The notes beneath the pieces were generated by a model. That model was given only the letters and a program-made list of their open reading frames with translations. It was not told where the DNA came from and did not search any database. From Cyanophora paradoxa (lineage: Eukaryota; Glaucocystophyceae; Cyanophorales; Cyanophoraceae), in contig QPMI01000595.1 of the NCBI GenBank assembly GCA_004431415.1, positions 1-64,000 of the forward strand: a stretch of DNA of 64,000 nt, read 5' to 3'. The position numbers and the translations under genes were made by a program. Positions 8,831 through 19,543 of the stretch are shown here, in pieces; the stretch's first letter is position 1, and each line of letters begins with the position of its first letter.

Positions 8831-11800
8831 ATGAGTTTCAATTACCCAGCAAACCTTCAAACCATTCCCTCATCAGGAAGAGGGAAGGCAGATAACAAAC
8901 ATGTGAATTTCGATAACTTGACAGCCAGAGGGTCAATCTCAATTGATCACAGTGCAGATGAACCCTCAAAGACTCACCCAAGAGAGCATGCACTTTCAAT
9001 AAACGAAATGGATCCCGAAAAGGAAGATGTGAGTGTTGCTTTCAGCATGGGAAATGTGAAATCGAATCAGGTAGCCCAGATTAAAGCAACCAGGAGCAGA
9101 CCAAGAAAACTGAAAACCAGTGGAACCCACCCAGATATTCCAACTCGATTCGATAGTGGTAGGTTAATATTCAATGTTCAAAATGAGAAGGGTGGGCATC
9201 AGAGTGGTTTAAGAATCTATAATGAAGGATCAAATGCAATTGCACAAATTCCCGAAATATTACAGATAGCCCCCCATGGAGAAACCAACAAAATCGAGTT
9301 CACTAACAATGTTTATCCACGAGATATTGTGGCGAATTCGGCTTCTAATGCGCAATTCGGTTTCCAACTACCTGGTGATACAGCAAAGAATAAGGCGTCT
9401 ATCACTGTCAACAGTAGCCCCACTCAACCAGTAACAGTTCATTTACACCCAGACCTTGTCGAAATGGATAGGCACCTTTTACCTTTGGTGACAAACACCA
9501 AAGATCTTGGTATTAGAACCAGACAATGGCGAAATATCCATGGAAGCAATGTCTATGCAAATGGAGAGAAACTTGTTAGTGAGAAGACCATCAGAGAGAT
9601 CTTTGAATATTATGGACCTGTCCCAGTTCCCTTCCCACTACCATGGGATCCACCAGATTTAACACCGAAAAAGCAACCAGGCAGAGAGTACACAGCAGAT
9701 GAGACAGTTCCTTTTGGTCAACACATTGTGAGTTGGGAGCAGGTTCGAAATAAACCTATAATTGAACCAAGAAAGCAAATTGATGAGCAATATTTACCTC
9801 CTGAAATTGATATTTTGGAGCTTGACGAATACCAATTCGTTCCAGATGAGGAGGAATACCTACCTGATGGTTTCGACCACAAGAGTATGAATATGATCAA
9901 TATGATCCCAATGAGGAAGAGTATTTACCAGATGGTTTAGATCCACAAGAGTATGAATATGAGCAGAATTATGAACCCCATGAGGAATATTTAGCAGATG
10001 GTCTCGAACCACCAGTTGTTGATTATGAGCAACCATATGAACCCCATGAAGAATTATTACCAGATGGATTTCGCCCAGAGATTTGGAGTTCTTCCCAGAT
10101 TGGGAGCAGATCAATAACAAACCAGCAAGATTTCCACCAGAGGATCACAACCATGACTGGGATGAGATATTAGGTAAACCAGAGAAATTCCCACCAGAGG
10201 ATCACAGGCATGACTGGGTGATCTGGATGGGATACCAGATAAGTTTGCAGCAAGCAACCATGAACACACCTGGGATGAGATCAATGACCAACCAGAATTC
10301 GCAAAAGTAGAGCCTCTTGCTACTCTGGGAGTTTCTCTTTACCAGACTTGCAATGTCCCTGAAAGGATCTTTTGAATCACCACTATGTTCATGTGGAAGG
10401 GACACTTGCAAATTCAGCTATGATAGGACCATTGCATATTAGAACATTACCAGGCTCTTATAATCCACCACCAGAACCAGGAGCAACCATACCAAATATC
10501 TTTGTGTCAAGCTACATGGAGGTTGACATACCCACAGATACTTTTAGAGTTCCAACAGACCCAGCAACCTACCAAAATTACAATGCAGCTATACAGGTTC
10601 ATGTTGCAGATGTGAGCAGTCTGGATGGATCAAGACCAATGATAGTTTTCAGTCGAGATAAATACTCCTACATTCCCATAGTGGGAACTGCAAATGATAA
10701 TTATGGAAGGGCAGAACTTGCATGGATAAAAACGAATTATGGTGGGGTTCTGGAAGCTAATCAAAGAATGGCTGCAAAAAATATTCACAATGAAACTATA
10801 TCAAGAGTGGTTACAGAAGATTACCTGCAAGCCCAAAACTACATAGATGAAACCGAACTGAATACAATCATTGCAGGTATAAACATTGGTGTAACAGGTG
10901 ATTACCTTCCTCTTACAGGTGGGACTATTGATGGAACAGTTACAGCATGCAACTTCTTTGTTCACACTGAAAGCAATCAAACATTCCCAGTTGTACATCC
11001 AGGAGGTGAGTATGAGATACCTGATGATCCAGCTATCATGCCCATTAAGATTGACCTCCCTTCTGATTATGTTGGAAGGGGTGAACTGAAAATCATATCT
11101 TTCACAGGAGATTATAATGATCTCATTAATAAACCCACCCCATCTAATCTACACCCTGTTGCATATTCAGGTAGCTTCCTTGATCTGAATAATCGAGCAC
11201 ATACCCACACAAGAGCAGAGATCACAGATTTCGCACACACTCACACAAAATCCCAGATAACAGATTTTGCACACACCCACACAAGAGCAGATATTACGAA
11301 TTTCGCTCACACTCATTTTAAATCTGAAATCACAGATTTCGCACACACTCACACAAAGTCACAGATTACAGATTTTGCACACACTCATGTCAAGAGTGAG
11401 ATTACAGATTTTGCACACACTCATGTCAAGAGTGAGATTACAGATTTGCTCACACTCATGTCAAAGCAGATATTACAGATTTTGCACATACTCATGATTG
11501 GAATACAGATATCTATAACAAACCCGCTTTATTTTCGGGCAACTACAATGACCTGACCAATAAACCCACCCTCGATCCCTTTACAGCAAATAATATCACT
11601 GCAAATGCAAACCTTCTCATTGGATCAGGTTACTTTCTCGATTATGACCCATATATTATGCCTGATCCTCCTGTTATTTGGAATTTCCACAATTCAACCC
11701 TTTCTACTAACTCTATATCTTACTATCAGGATAAAACCCTACTTGTTCGTGGAAATGCATATGCAAGAGAAATGTGGGTCATGGATCCTCGGGACAATTC

Positions 11801-12137
11801 AAAGGTTACTAAGCTGGCTCCTCAATACATGCTTGATAACCTGATTAGAAAAGGGAGACATGAAATGACAATTGCGAATCCTCAAATTGGGGGCAGTTCA
11901 GCAAGGCAAAACCATAGCATTACATTAAATTGGAGTCCTGCCTTTGCATCTGCTCCATCTGTTGTTGTAACATTGCAGGGACTACCTGCAACAAATGTGG
12001 AAATCGATTATAAAATAGGAATATCAAGCAACTCAACAACCTCTACCACAATCAATCTTGTTATTTGGGCAGCAGGATGGGTAACCATTCAACCACAGTG
12101 GCTTCAAATTGCAATCCATTGGATAGCATCAGCATAA
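8831..12137 (+). CDS. Phage-tail-like fibre protein, five frame breaks
   Basis: Shorter homologue of the 2,451-aa fibre at 33070-40425. N-terminal anchor region (about 290 aa) nearly the same as in Element 2, then acidic EEYLPDGFDPQEYE repeats, KPxKFPPEDHxHDW repeats, a conserved middle domain, an array of AHTHxKSxITDF units (about 11,200-11,500), and a C-terminal segment like an H-type lectin (about 11,850-12,130). The frame shifts near 9,880, 10,085, 10,217, 10,370 and 11,445; each site looks like one base lost from a short run. It lacks the two LamG-like domains of the Element 2 fibre. Likely host-recognition fibre on the virion. Confidence 0.85.
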
Positions 12138-12162
12138 TAAAGATTCTCACACTATTACAAAG

Positions 12163-13226
12163 ATGACCTCTCTATTAGAAATCCCAAACTATGAACTTGC
12201 AGCCAAATCACTACACAGCACCTCTCATGGAGTAGTTGATTCAACCCCTGGGTATATTTGCACTGAGACATCAAGCAATACCTCTTTCACAGAAGGCAAT
12301 ATACTGAGAGTGAAAGAAATTCGATGTGATCGAAATGGAGGCAAGATAAGAACCACAGGTATTATTATCTCCAATAAAAATCAGGTTCAAGCAGGTCAAG
12401 TAATCCCCGATTCAGCAATATATGATAATGTGGGTGGATTTACCACAGCTCAGATAGTTACTTTTGGTAACACAAGTAATAATTCTGCTCTTGTAGTCAA
12501 GAGTGGAGGAGCCTACATTGGAGATGGAGCAAATGTAGCAGGAACTGTTACAGCAAACCAATTAAATGTGAGTGGGACAAGTGTATTCACAGGATTGATG
12601 ACCTTTAATGGTGGTCTCTCAGGAGATGTTAACTATGTTACTCGAATAGCTACTACAAGAGTTAATGCACCTGAGATGGATAATGGGACAGATGCAAATG
12701 TGAATTATAAACGAAACGGAGATATCATTTTCACTCTCGAAAAGACAATAACAGATCTGAAAGCAATCACATTTCCAACAAACAGTGGTCTTAAACGCAG
12801 CTATTGCCCAAGAATGTGTATTTCAGGACAACAAGCAAACGCTCAGATTTTTGGAACAAGTGTTAGTTCCGGCACCCAACACTTCCTTTTCCAGTTGGAA
12901 CATATCTTGTGAATAATGAGGGTCATTTTGACAAACTGTATCCAGCAACATTTACAGCCCCTGTTTCAGGAGTTTATAGGGTCTATTTTACAATTACGGA
13001 AGACAATACTGCAACTGCCTCCTTGACCCAGATTGGACTAAGAATAAACGGAAACAATACAAATCAGATTCTTTCATATGCAAGTCAATCAAGCAGGAAT
13101 CAGATGTGCTACGAAGCTCTTATTACCCTCACCATGGGAGACAGTCTTCAAATTTACTGTATGTTAGGTAGTATTGACTTTCCAAGCAATCACATCTTGT
13201 TGGTTTACCTGGTAAGTGCTACATAA
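12163..13226 (+). CDS. Receptor-binding-type protein A: shared N-terminal module plus C1q/TNF-like head
   Basis: N-terminal module shared with three downstream proteins: a TETSSNTSF-like acidic segment, RVKEIRCDRNGGKIRTTGIIISN, and LVVKSGGAYIGDGA. The C-terminal ~130 aa resemble a C1q-like jelly roll (FTAPVSGVYRVYFTI...). The frame breaks near 12,890-12,910 in a T-rich run just before the head. ATG follows TTACAAAG. Function as a trimeric virion attachment protein is inferred from the fold and from its place next to the fibre. Confidence 0.72.
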
Positions 13227-13248
13227 TATTGTTTGTATAATATAAAGA

Positions 13249-14267
13249 ATGTCTACACAAATAGCTGTTCCTGTTTTCTGTTATGCAGCGCCGAAATTGC
13301 ATCAACTCAACCATACAGTAACAGATGCTACCCCAGGTTTCATTTGCACAGAGACCACAGGAGCCGATTCATTCTCTCAACATTCTGTGATCAGATGCAA
13401 AGAAATTCGATGTGATCGAAATGCAGGCAAGGTGAGAACCACAGGTCTAATAGTCTCAAACAAGAACCAAGTTCAATCAGGTCAGATTGTATCAGATTCA
13501 GCAATTTATGATGATGTGGAGGGTTCACCACACCAAAGATTGTTACCTTTGACAACACCATCAATAACTCAGCTCTTGTAGTAAGAAGTGGAGGCGCTTA
13601 TATTGGAGATGGGGCAAGGATTGATGGAACCCTTACAGCCAATCAAGTAAGCATAACAGGAACAAGCACATTTACAGGATTGGTAACAGCAAATGCTGGA
13701 ATTAGTATTCCCAATTCCACAGAATCAATAATAACAGCATCAACCAAGGTGGTCACTCCTGAAATAGATACAGGAGCAGATGTTAATCTGCTGTTAAAAC
13801 GTAACAGTGATCTTTTTGCAACACTGGAAGCCAATCGTTTGACTCTGAATTCAAGCTATTTAAAATATGTTTCTCAGCCACGATTTTCTGTTCAACTTGG
13901 ATATACTCATGTTGCTACAAGTGCAGCCGCTCTGATCAATTGGACAACCGTTTTGATAAATAATACAGGGTCATTCGATGTTACTAATGGAAGGTTTACA
14001 GCTCCTGTTGCAGGTGATTATAGATTTACAGCATATACCAATTCAACAACAAGTGCTGCAATAAGTCTAAGTTTTCTGAAAAATAATCTTTTACCCAATG
14101 GAGTTAACATTTCAGTAGAAGCTAATTCCACTATCACAACCAAACCTCTTACTCTCAGTGCAATTATCAATGTTCCTGCTGGTGAGTATGTAACACTTGT
14201 CACAGGTTCCACAGGTAGTTATTCAAGTAGAACACTTTTCACAGGTGAACTTCTAAGTATAACATAA
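13249..14267 (+). CDS. Receptor-binding-type protein B: shared N-terminal module plus C1q/TNF-like head
   Basis: Paralogue of the preceding gene, 22 bp downstream. N-terminal module: GFICTETTGADSF, RCKEIRCDRNAGKVRTTGLIVSN, then RSGGAYIGDGA. The C-terminal head has the C1q pattern (GRFTAPVAGDYRFTAYT...) but differs in sequence from protein A. One frame break near 13,520, where a T seems lost from GGGTTCACC relative to paralogue A. No C1q-type copy exists in Element 2. Confidence 0.72.
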
Positions 14268-14272
14268 TTTTC

Positions 14273-14289
14273 TCTCTATTAAGTAGAGA
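14273..14289 (+). promoter_or_regulatory. Palindromic start-proximal motif
   Basis: TCTCTATTAAGTAGAGA, an inverted repeat whose last base is the A of the ATG at 14289. A near copy lies before the fibre start (8807-8821), and looser forms precede 47040 and 45472. Probably a promoter element of structural genes; inferred from recurrence. Confidence 0.45.
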
Positions 14290-14555
14290 TGTCAAATATA
14301 TACCAAGTAGTTCTATCTGATATTGAGAAGTTGGGAATGGAATACTGTGCTGCTTCTGTTCAGGATTGGATTGATAATGCTGCCCACAACAGAGCAAGAA
14401 TTGCAATTGATGAGATTGTTCAGAAAGAGATCCACTCTTGTATTTCAGCAGGAGTTCAGATACCAACCTCAAAGGAAGCCATTGTATTACAGGCATTCCA
14501 AAGGGGAACTGTAAAGAAAGGCATCGAGTATAACAATGTCACAGAAGAGCAATGA
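14289..14555 (+). CDS. Small hypothetical protein, 88 aa
   Basis: Complete ORF preceded by the palindromic start motif. Largely helical-looking and charged, no domain recognised. It lies between the two C1q-type proteins and the other two receptor-binding-type proteins, so a virion or assembly role is plausible. No copy was noticed in Element 2, where the two neighbouring gene types abut without it. Confidence 0.55.
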   Translation: MSNIYQVVLSDIEKLGMEYCAASVQDWIDNAAHNRARIAIDEIVQKEIHSCISAGVQIPTSKEAIVLQAFQRGTVKKGIEYNNVTEEQ

Positions 14556-14590
14556 ACATTATTTTTCTTTCCTTCTTAGTAAAAGAAGCA

Positions 14591-15445
14591 ATGGGTGAAT
14601 ATAATCGAGTTCAACTGCCTATATATTCCCTTGGATCCCCTGCAATGCATTTTCGCCAGCATGAAGTAAATGATGAGGTTCGTGGTTTAGAATCCACAGA
14701 GAGACCCAATTCCAATGGTAACTCCTTTGATAAAAATTCGATTATTCGAGTTAAAGAGCTGAGAGCTGATAAGAACTCTGGTGTGGTTAAAACAACTCGA
14801 CTGCTTGTCACAAATGCTAACTTCTTCCAACCTACAAATGGAGGTCCAGATGCTTACAGTGTTGATCTGAAAGCCCTTGATTTCGATAAGAATTCTGCTG
14901 CTGTCACTGTGAGATCAGGAGGAGCTTTTATTGGGGGTGGCTGTCGAGTTTCAGGTCAACTTTCTTCATCGATTTCGTATAATGATGTCCCAGATACTCT
15001 TGAACAAAATGTGGAGAACCCACAACGAATACGTTTCTATACACCAGTTGCACAGCAACCTTTTCTACATTTCTATGTTGCTTCCTCTGTCACTCTTGAA
15101 AATTCGGAATTGGTTATTATAACAGGAACTGATCGAGTAAGAAGAAATATTCCGCTTCCCACAGCAATGCTCTCAATGTGTAGAGCAAATAATAACCAAC
15201 AAGGTCACAATTACCTATTCTTTGTTCAAGCATCCAACCATTTCGGTCGGGGATATTGTGTTTATAACAGTTTGACATTTACTTATGATTTGTTTGTCAC
15301 TGAGGTTGGAGTTTACAATACTATGATTATGGGACTGAGAACAGATATAGCAGCTGTTTCAGCACTTCGTGGGGTAAATGTTGCAGATATCTTCACAACA
15401 GGGTTTTACCAGGAACCAGATGTGATTGATAACCCAACCCCATAA
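14591..15445 (+). CDS. Receptor-binding-type protein C (shared N-terminal module)
   Basis: About 284 aa. Starts MGEYNRVQLP; an ATG 39 bases upstream is in frame, but the stretch between holds the AGTAAAAGAAGCA start context that is conserved before the Element 2 copy, so 14591 is preferred. The N-terminal half carries the family module (VRGLESTERPN, RVKELRADKNSGVVKTTRLLV, VRSGGAFIGGG). The C-terminal half is a beta-rich domain of unknown fold. Very close to 32175-33020 in the N-terminal part and less so at the C terminus, as expected for a receptor-contact region. Confidence 0.75.
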   Translation: MGEYNRVQLPIYSLGSPAMHFRQHEVNDEVRGLESTERPNSNGNSFDKNSIIRVKELRADKNSGVVKTTRLLVTNANFFQPTNGGPDAYSVDLKALDFDKNSAAVTVRSGGAFIGGGCRVSGQLSSSISYNDVPDTLEQNVENPQRIRFYTPVAQQPFLHFYVASSVTLENSELVIITGTDRVRRNIPLPTAMLSMCRANNNQQGHNYLFFVQASNHFGRGYCVYNSLTFTYDLFVTEVGVYNTMIMGLRTDIAAVSALRGVNVADIFTTGFYQEPDVIDNPTP

Positions 15446-15468
15446 ATTATATATCACTTTAATGTAAA

Positions 15469-16295
15469 ATGGCTGCCCCAGTAGAGCGAATTATTACACC
15501 CCAACTCTCATTAGCAGCACCTGCAAATCACGTTTTGCAGCATGCTACTTTTGATGATGTAGAAGGTCTCCAATCCACAGAAGTACAACCTACAATGAAT
15601 ACCTTTGGTTCCACCCATAAACTGAGATTGCAGGAACTCAGATGTGATAAAAATAATGGTATAGTTAAGACAACGAAACTCCTTGTGACAAATGCGAACT
15701 TTTCTGCCCATTATGGAGACCCAGACAGTTATGGTGATCCTCTTTCTACTTATTCTTTTGAATCTCGGTCGGGAGCTATTAACTGCAAAACGGGGGAGCA
15801 TATATTGGTGATGGTCTTCGGATTGGTGGAGCTGTTGGTGCGCCTCTTTTCGTAAATGATCAACCCAATCCCATTGATCCCAACACCAGAATTCGCACCT
15901 ATGTCCCCAGTATGAATGCACCATATATTATCAAGATCTTCCCAATTGTTGTGAATGAGCAGACATCAGTAGTTGATTCTCTTGTTGAGATTGGTGACCA
16001 CTACAAGGTGGTCGTGGATATTCCACCAGATGTTTATGCTGTCTGTCAAGTAGAGGGTGGAACCCCAAATATTGCAGTTGTGATCACGCCATATGACAAT
16101 TTCGGAATTGCTTATCATGGAGTGAATTTCGGTCTTGAAGATTACCAGTTCTTGGTGAGAGCCACCAGGTTTGGTATCTACAAATGCATTCTCTATGCTG
16201 AGAGAACCGATGCTATTGCAAAACAGAATACATATGCAGAATATTACGGCACAAATCGCTACTTCCCCATTTTCGGGCAGGATACTGCTCCATAG
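15469..16295 (+). CDS. Receptor-binding-type protein D (shared N-terminal module), one frame break
   Basis: Homologue of the intact 278-aa protein at 31315-32151. N-terminal module: VEGLQSTEVQPT, KLRLQELRCDKNNGIVKTTKLLV, NCK.GGAYIGDGLRVGG. The frame breaks near 15,793: this copy has five G where the Element 2 copy has six, a direct single-base homopolymer difference. The C-terminal half is nearly identical between elements. ATG in TTTAATGTAAA-ATG context, conserved in Element 2. Confidence 0.78.
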
Positions 16296-16322
16296 AAATC
16301 TCAGGTATATATAGAGAGAGGG

Positions 16323-16595
16323 ATGGATGATAAAACAAAGAAATTCATAGAATCTGCAATGATGGTTCATGGTGATGCTAAATTCGATTATAGTGAGACA
16401 GTCTATAAGAAAGCGCAAGAGAAGGTCTCTGTTAGATGCCTTAAATGCAACAAGATCCTGCAAACCTACCCATTTAATCATGTAAGGGGAAGTGGATGCA
16501 GAGAATGCAACAAGAAATCCTCTCATGCATATAGAAAAAAGACGACATCAGGAATCGTGATAGATGATAAACCAGTAGTATTATATTTCGATTAG
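16323..16595 (+). CDS. Small zinc-ribbon protein
   Basis: 90-aa protein with two Cys pairs, CLKC...CREC, around HVRGSGC, preceded by a HGDAKFDYSE segment. The pattern resembles the small zinc domains found with homing-type nucleases and virus proteins, but no nuclease domain is present. It always sits just before AdoMetDC (also 31020-31292), which suggests a linked or co-expressed role. Nucleic-acid binding is inferred. Confidence 0.65.
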   Translation: MDDKTKKFIESAMMVHGDAKFDYSETVYKKAQEKVSVRCLKCNKILQTYPFNHVRGSGCRECNKKSSHAYRKKTTSGIVIDDKPVVLYFD

Positions 16596-16780
16596 ATCTT
16601 TGAGAGAGAAATGAGAATCTTTCCCCATTTTCCCTTTGTGATTATGCATGTGTCAAAGCAGCTGGACAGGTCTTGTGGTAGTGCAGCAGAATGATATCCA
16701 CCAACTCATAAGGTAGCACTCTTGCTAAGATGGTTCGCATTCTACCATTCGCGTTTTTAATTTTTCTAAATTATTCATAA
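16596..16780. other. Intergenic spacer
   Basis: 185 bp between the zinc-ribbon and AdoMetDC genes with no supported ORF. It ends in a run of T/A tracts directly before the AdoMetDC start, probably its promoter. Confidence 0.4.
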
Positions 16781-17182
16781 ATGAATACTCATCGAGGCTT
16801 CCATGTGATGCTGGATTACAAATTCAGAACCCAATTAGCAGTAGGAATGGAGGACTTGGAGACAACAACCAGGTGGTTAATGCAGTTCTTGCAAACTATT
16901 ATTCAAGAGCAAGGTATTCGAGTAGTTCACAAGCATTGCGAGATTTTCGATGGTGGTATTTCTCCTCCTGGTTTTGCAATGGTTCTTCTGCTGGATGAGA
17001 GCCATTGCACTGCTCATTGTTACTCAAATGAAGGTATGTTGGCGATTGATATATTCAGTTGTGGATTAGAAGCAGAGAGAAAAACCACGAGAGTATCTCA
17101 TGAGATAGATGAGAGAATAACAGGTGTGTTTTCAGGGTTGGAGAAATCGGAGAAACATAGAGTATTGCGATTTCCGAGTTAG
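16781..17182 (+). CDS. speD: S-adenosylmethionine decarboxylase proenzyme, bacterial-type
   Basis: 133-aa enzyme of the short prokaryotic AdoMetDC family, which makes the aminopropyl donor for spermidine synthesis. The pyruvoyl-forming site is intact: LLLDESHCTAH with Glu73/Ser74 as the self-cleavage pair, the processing His79 five residues on, and the catalytic Cys94 fifteen residues after that (AIDIFSCG). This Ser/His/Cys spacing matches the known short bacterial enzymes. H-E-F-type segment GGISPPGFAMVLLL precedes it. Conserved in Element 2 (30592-30990), including all three residues, so it is under selection. No spermidine synthase is visible, so it probably boosts host polyamine synthesis; polyamines could help DNA packaging. 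Confidence 0.88.
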   Translation: MNTHRGFHVMLDYKFRTQLAVGMEDLETTTRWLMQFLQTIIQEQGIRVVHKHCEIFDGGISPPGFAMVLLLDESHCTAHCYSNEGMLAIDIFSCGLEAERKTTRVSHEIDERITGVFSGLEKSEKHRVLRFPS

Positions 17183-17214
17183 TTGACACTGAGAAATTCA
17201 GAATTTCAGATGGT

Positions 17215-17678
17215 CTTACTGAAAATGGTCAGATAATCGGGTGTGACACCTATTTAATTGACTGTGACGCCTCTTTAATTGACTGTGACGCCTGTGACGC
17301 CTGTGACGCCTACTTTCAAACTTTTTAAAATTTTCAAAAATGACAGACTTCTTAAAACAGCCGTCACAGCCGTCACAGGCGTCACACCCAATTAAAAATG
17401 GAATCTCTTTCTCTTACTGAGATATTCAAAAATATATTCTTGTCTTACTGAAATCCGTCTTGTGACACCTCTGACACCTACAAAACACTATCCATTAATC
17501 CACCTTTCCGAAAATGCGAAGTTGTCTTACTGGAAATGGTCTGCAATTTCGCTGTGACACCTAATTTAATTGAGTGTGACGCCTGTGACGCCTGTGACAC
17601 CTACTTTCAAACTTTTTAAAATTTTCAAAAATGACAGACTTCTGAAAACAGGCGTCACAGCCGTCACAGGCGTCACAG
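17215..17678 (+). repeat. Two iteron/hairpin modules plus a partial third
   Basis: Lead motif at 17215-17229 (CTTACTGAAAATGGT) with inverted TGTGACGCC/GGCGTCACA arrays at about 17274-17394. A second lead motif at 17526-17540 (CTTACTGGAAATGGT) has arrays at 17566-17678. A partial lead motif sits at about 17444. The inter-arm stretch TTTCAAACTTTTTAAAATTT is nearly identical to that at 1430-1449. Begins 33 bp after the AdoMetDC stop, as the equivalent in Element 2 lies in the terminal repeat beyond AdoMetDC. Probably part of the Element 1 terminal repeat. Confidence 0.78.
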
Positions 17679-18020
17679 ACATTCCACCCCTCTTACTGAC
17701 TTTCTCAAAAACAAAACTATCTCTTACTGAATATCATTTGAATACTACCTGTCACACTTGATCTCAATTATTCTGTTTTATAGAACATATGCAATCTAAT
17801 CGACAAGATCCGTGCTCCTGCGGAGCACTAAGTACGGCGAAGCCTCGCGGACGCCCTCGCGGCTGTCACAGTGGGCCTATAGGGCACTCAGCGACTGGCC
17901 AGCGAACAGCTTTCTGGCTGGAAGCTGGCTAGCTGACGGCCAGTCCAGCTAGCCCTGGCCGGCTAGAGGAATATTAATGTGCTGAGGAAATAAAGGGTGG
18001 AGCATACTGAGAGGAGATTA
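17679..18020. other. Junction from Element 1 to GC-rich host-type DNA
   Basis: AT-rich until about 17,800, including more CTCTTACTGA repeats, then GC-rich with short CTGGCTAG/CTAGCC inverted motifs. No gene and no target duplication could be assigned because the left end of Element 1 is not in the window. Confidence 0.5.
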
Positions 18021-18029
18021 ATTATATAA

Positions 18030-18990
18030 TATTGTTGGGAAGGAGGCCCGGGAGGGGCGAGGTTCTCCAAGGCTCGCGGCCAGGCGCATGCACAGAGCTT
18101 GCGAATCGCTTAAACAGAATCTCGAATGCATATAGCATCGATGTGCGGGGCTGCGGAGGGGAGGGCGCGCGGAAAGATGTGCAGGCGTGGCCAGGATAGA
18201 ATTTTTGCGTCGGCTGGATTGCCGCGCCCTGTCGCGTCTGCAGAGCTTGCGAAAGGCTTTTAAAAGATCTTAGATGAATATTGTAGCGATGCGCATGCGT
18301 GAGGATGCGAGGGCGCGCGGAAAGATGTTCAGGTCCGTCAAGGATCGAATTTTCGTGGTCGGCTGGGTCCTCGCGGCCCGGCGCATACGCAATGCATGCG
18401 GAAGGCTTTGCGGACATCTCAAATGCTTATACTATTGTTCCGTGCATGCGCCGCGGCGTGGGCGCGCGGAAAGCTGTCCGGGCCTGTCCAGGATCAAAGT
18501 TTTGCCGCCGGCTGGGTTCTCGTGCTCTTTCGCGTCTTCCAAGCTTGTGGAAGGCTTTGATAAAATCCCAAATGAATATGGTAGCGATGCGCTCTCGCGT
18601 GAGGATGCGAGGGCGCGCGGAAAGCTGTGCAGGTCCGTGAAGGATCGAATTTTCGGGGTCGGCTGGGTCCTCGCGGCCCGGCGCATCTGTAAACTGTGCG
18701 GAATGCTTTGTCTACATCTCAAATGCTTATGATATCGTTCCGCGCGTGCGCCGCGGCGCGGGCGCGCGGAAAGATGTCCGGGCCTGTGCAGGATCGAATT
18801 TTTGCTGTCGGGTACCTTCCTGCGCTGTTCGGCCTCTGAAAAGCGGATCCTACATCTTAAATGCTTATGCTATCGTTCCGCGCATGCGCCGCGGCGTGGG
18901 CGCGCGGAAAGATGTCAGGGCGCGTGCAGGATCGAATTTTGGCCGTCGGGTACCTTCCTGCGCTGTTCCGGCTCCGAAAAGCGGATTTCG
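18030..18990. repeat. Degenerate ~150-bp tandem repeat, about six copies
   Basis: GGCGCGCGGAAAG recurs at about 18164, 18312, 18461, 18612, 18761 and 18899, followed in most copies by GGATCGAATTTT and CTCAAATGCTTAT-type segments. Copies alternate between two flavours (GAGGATGCGAGG and CATGCGCCGCGG). The apparent long ORFs here only translate the repeat. Confidence 0.75.
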
Positions 18991-19543
18991 GGGGTGCGCA
19001 GGCCCTGCTATGTCCATGCGCGCCAGTACGCATCGATTGCGCGCGTCGCGGGACCGGCCGGAACCGGCCGGATCAAATTTTCGGCCGACTCTTCGCACTG
19101 GAGCGTCGACGGCGCTTGAAATCGAGCTTGCGGCGATGCGCTCGCCCTCGCGCGGCATTCTGTATCGTTCTGGGGCGTCCCTGGCGCGATTTCGTCGCGG
19201 GACCGGGCGGGACCGGGTCCCACCTTCTGACTCGGACTGCATTTGTCGGAGGTTAAGTACCGGAATTGATCCAGAGGGAAATTCGATTTTCGCGCGACGC
19301 CCACGGGCGAGCGGTCGTCTTAGGGGAGCCACGACGCTAAAAATGGATCTAGAGAGGTCTGTGGGGGTTAGGGTAGCTGAGTCATTAGCGGCAATCGCGT
19401 CCGTGTCGAGGCAGAATTAATAATTCGTCCTCGAGGGAGTGCGACGCGGAAATTATTTAGCAGGGGGGATCTTGAGTGGAAAAAAAGGTTAAAAAAGGAA
19501 TTTATATCGGCGGTTTTTGGGTTTGAGAAAGAGGCTTCGCCTG
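18991..19543. other. GC-rich region, nothing certain
   Basis: Overlapping GC-rich open frames on both strands without recognisable protein features; they look like composition-driven ORFs. Confidence 0.4.

Larger units (their letters stand above)
1..17800. mobile_element. Element 1: Polinton-class integrated virus, left part outside the window
   Basis: AT-richer block carrying, in order, primase-helicase, polB, rve integrase (all +), patatin-discoidin (-), fibre, four receptor-binding-type proteins, zinc ribbon and AdoMetDC (all +). Every family except the two C1q-type proteins and a few small ORFs has a homologue in Element 2. The right edge is set at about 17,800, where iteron-bearing AT-rich DNA changes abruptly to GC-rich host-like DNA. 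The terminal repeat of Element 2 was looked for here and not seen, so the true terminus is not defined. No capsid, ATPase or penton gene lies in this part; they may be left of position 1. Gene order differs from Element 2: here primase and polB are in tandem and integrase lies next to patatin. Confidence 0.82.

Noticed and set aside
17700-17900. Right terminal repeat of Element 1 equal to that of Element 2
   Set aside because: The ACACATAGTAAAATG terminus was looked for here and is absent; only the iteron module is shared.
18022-18732. Overlapping GC-rich ORFs with repeated peptide blocks
   Set aside because: They follow the ~150-bp DNA repeat in several frames and on both strands.
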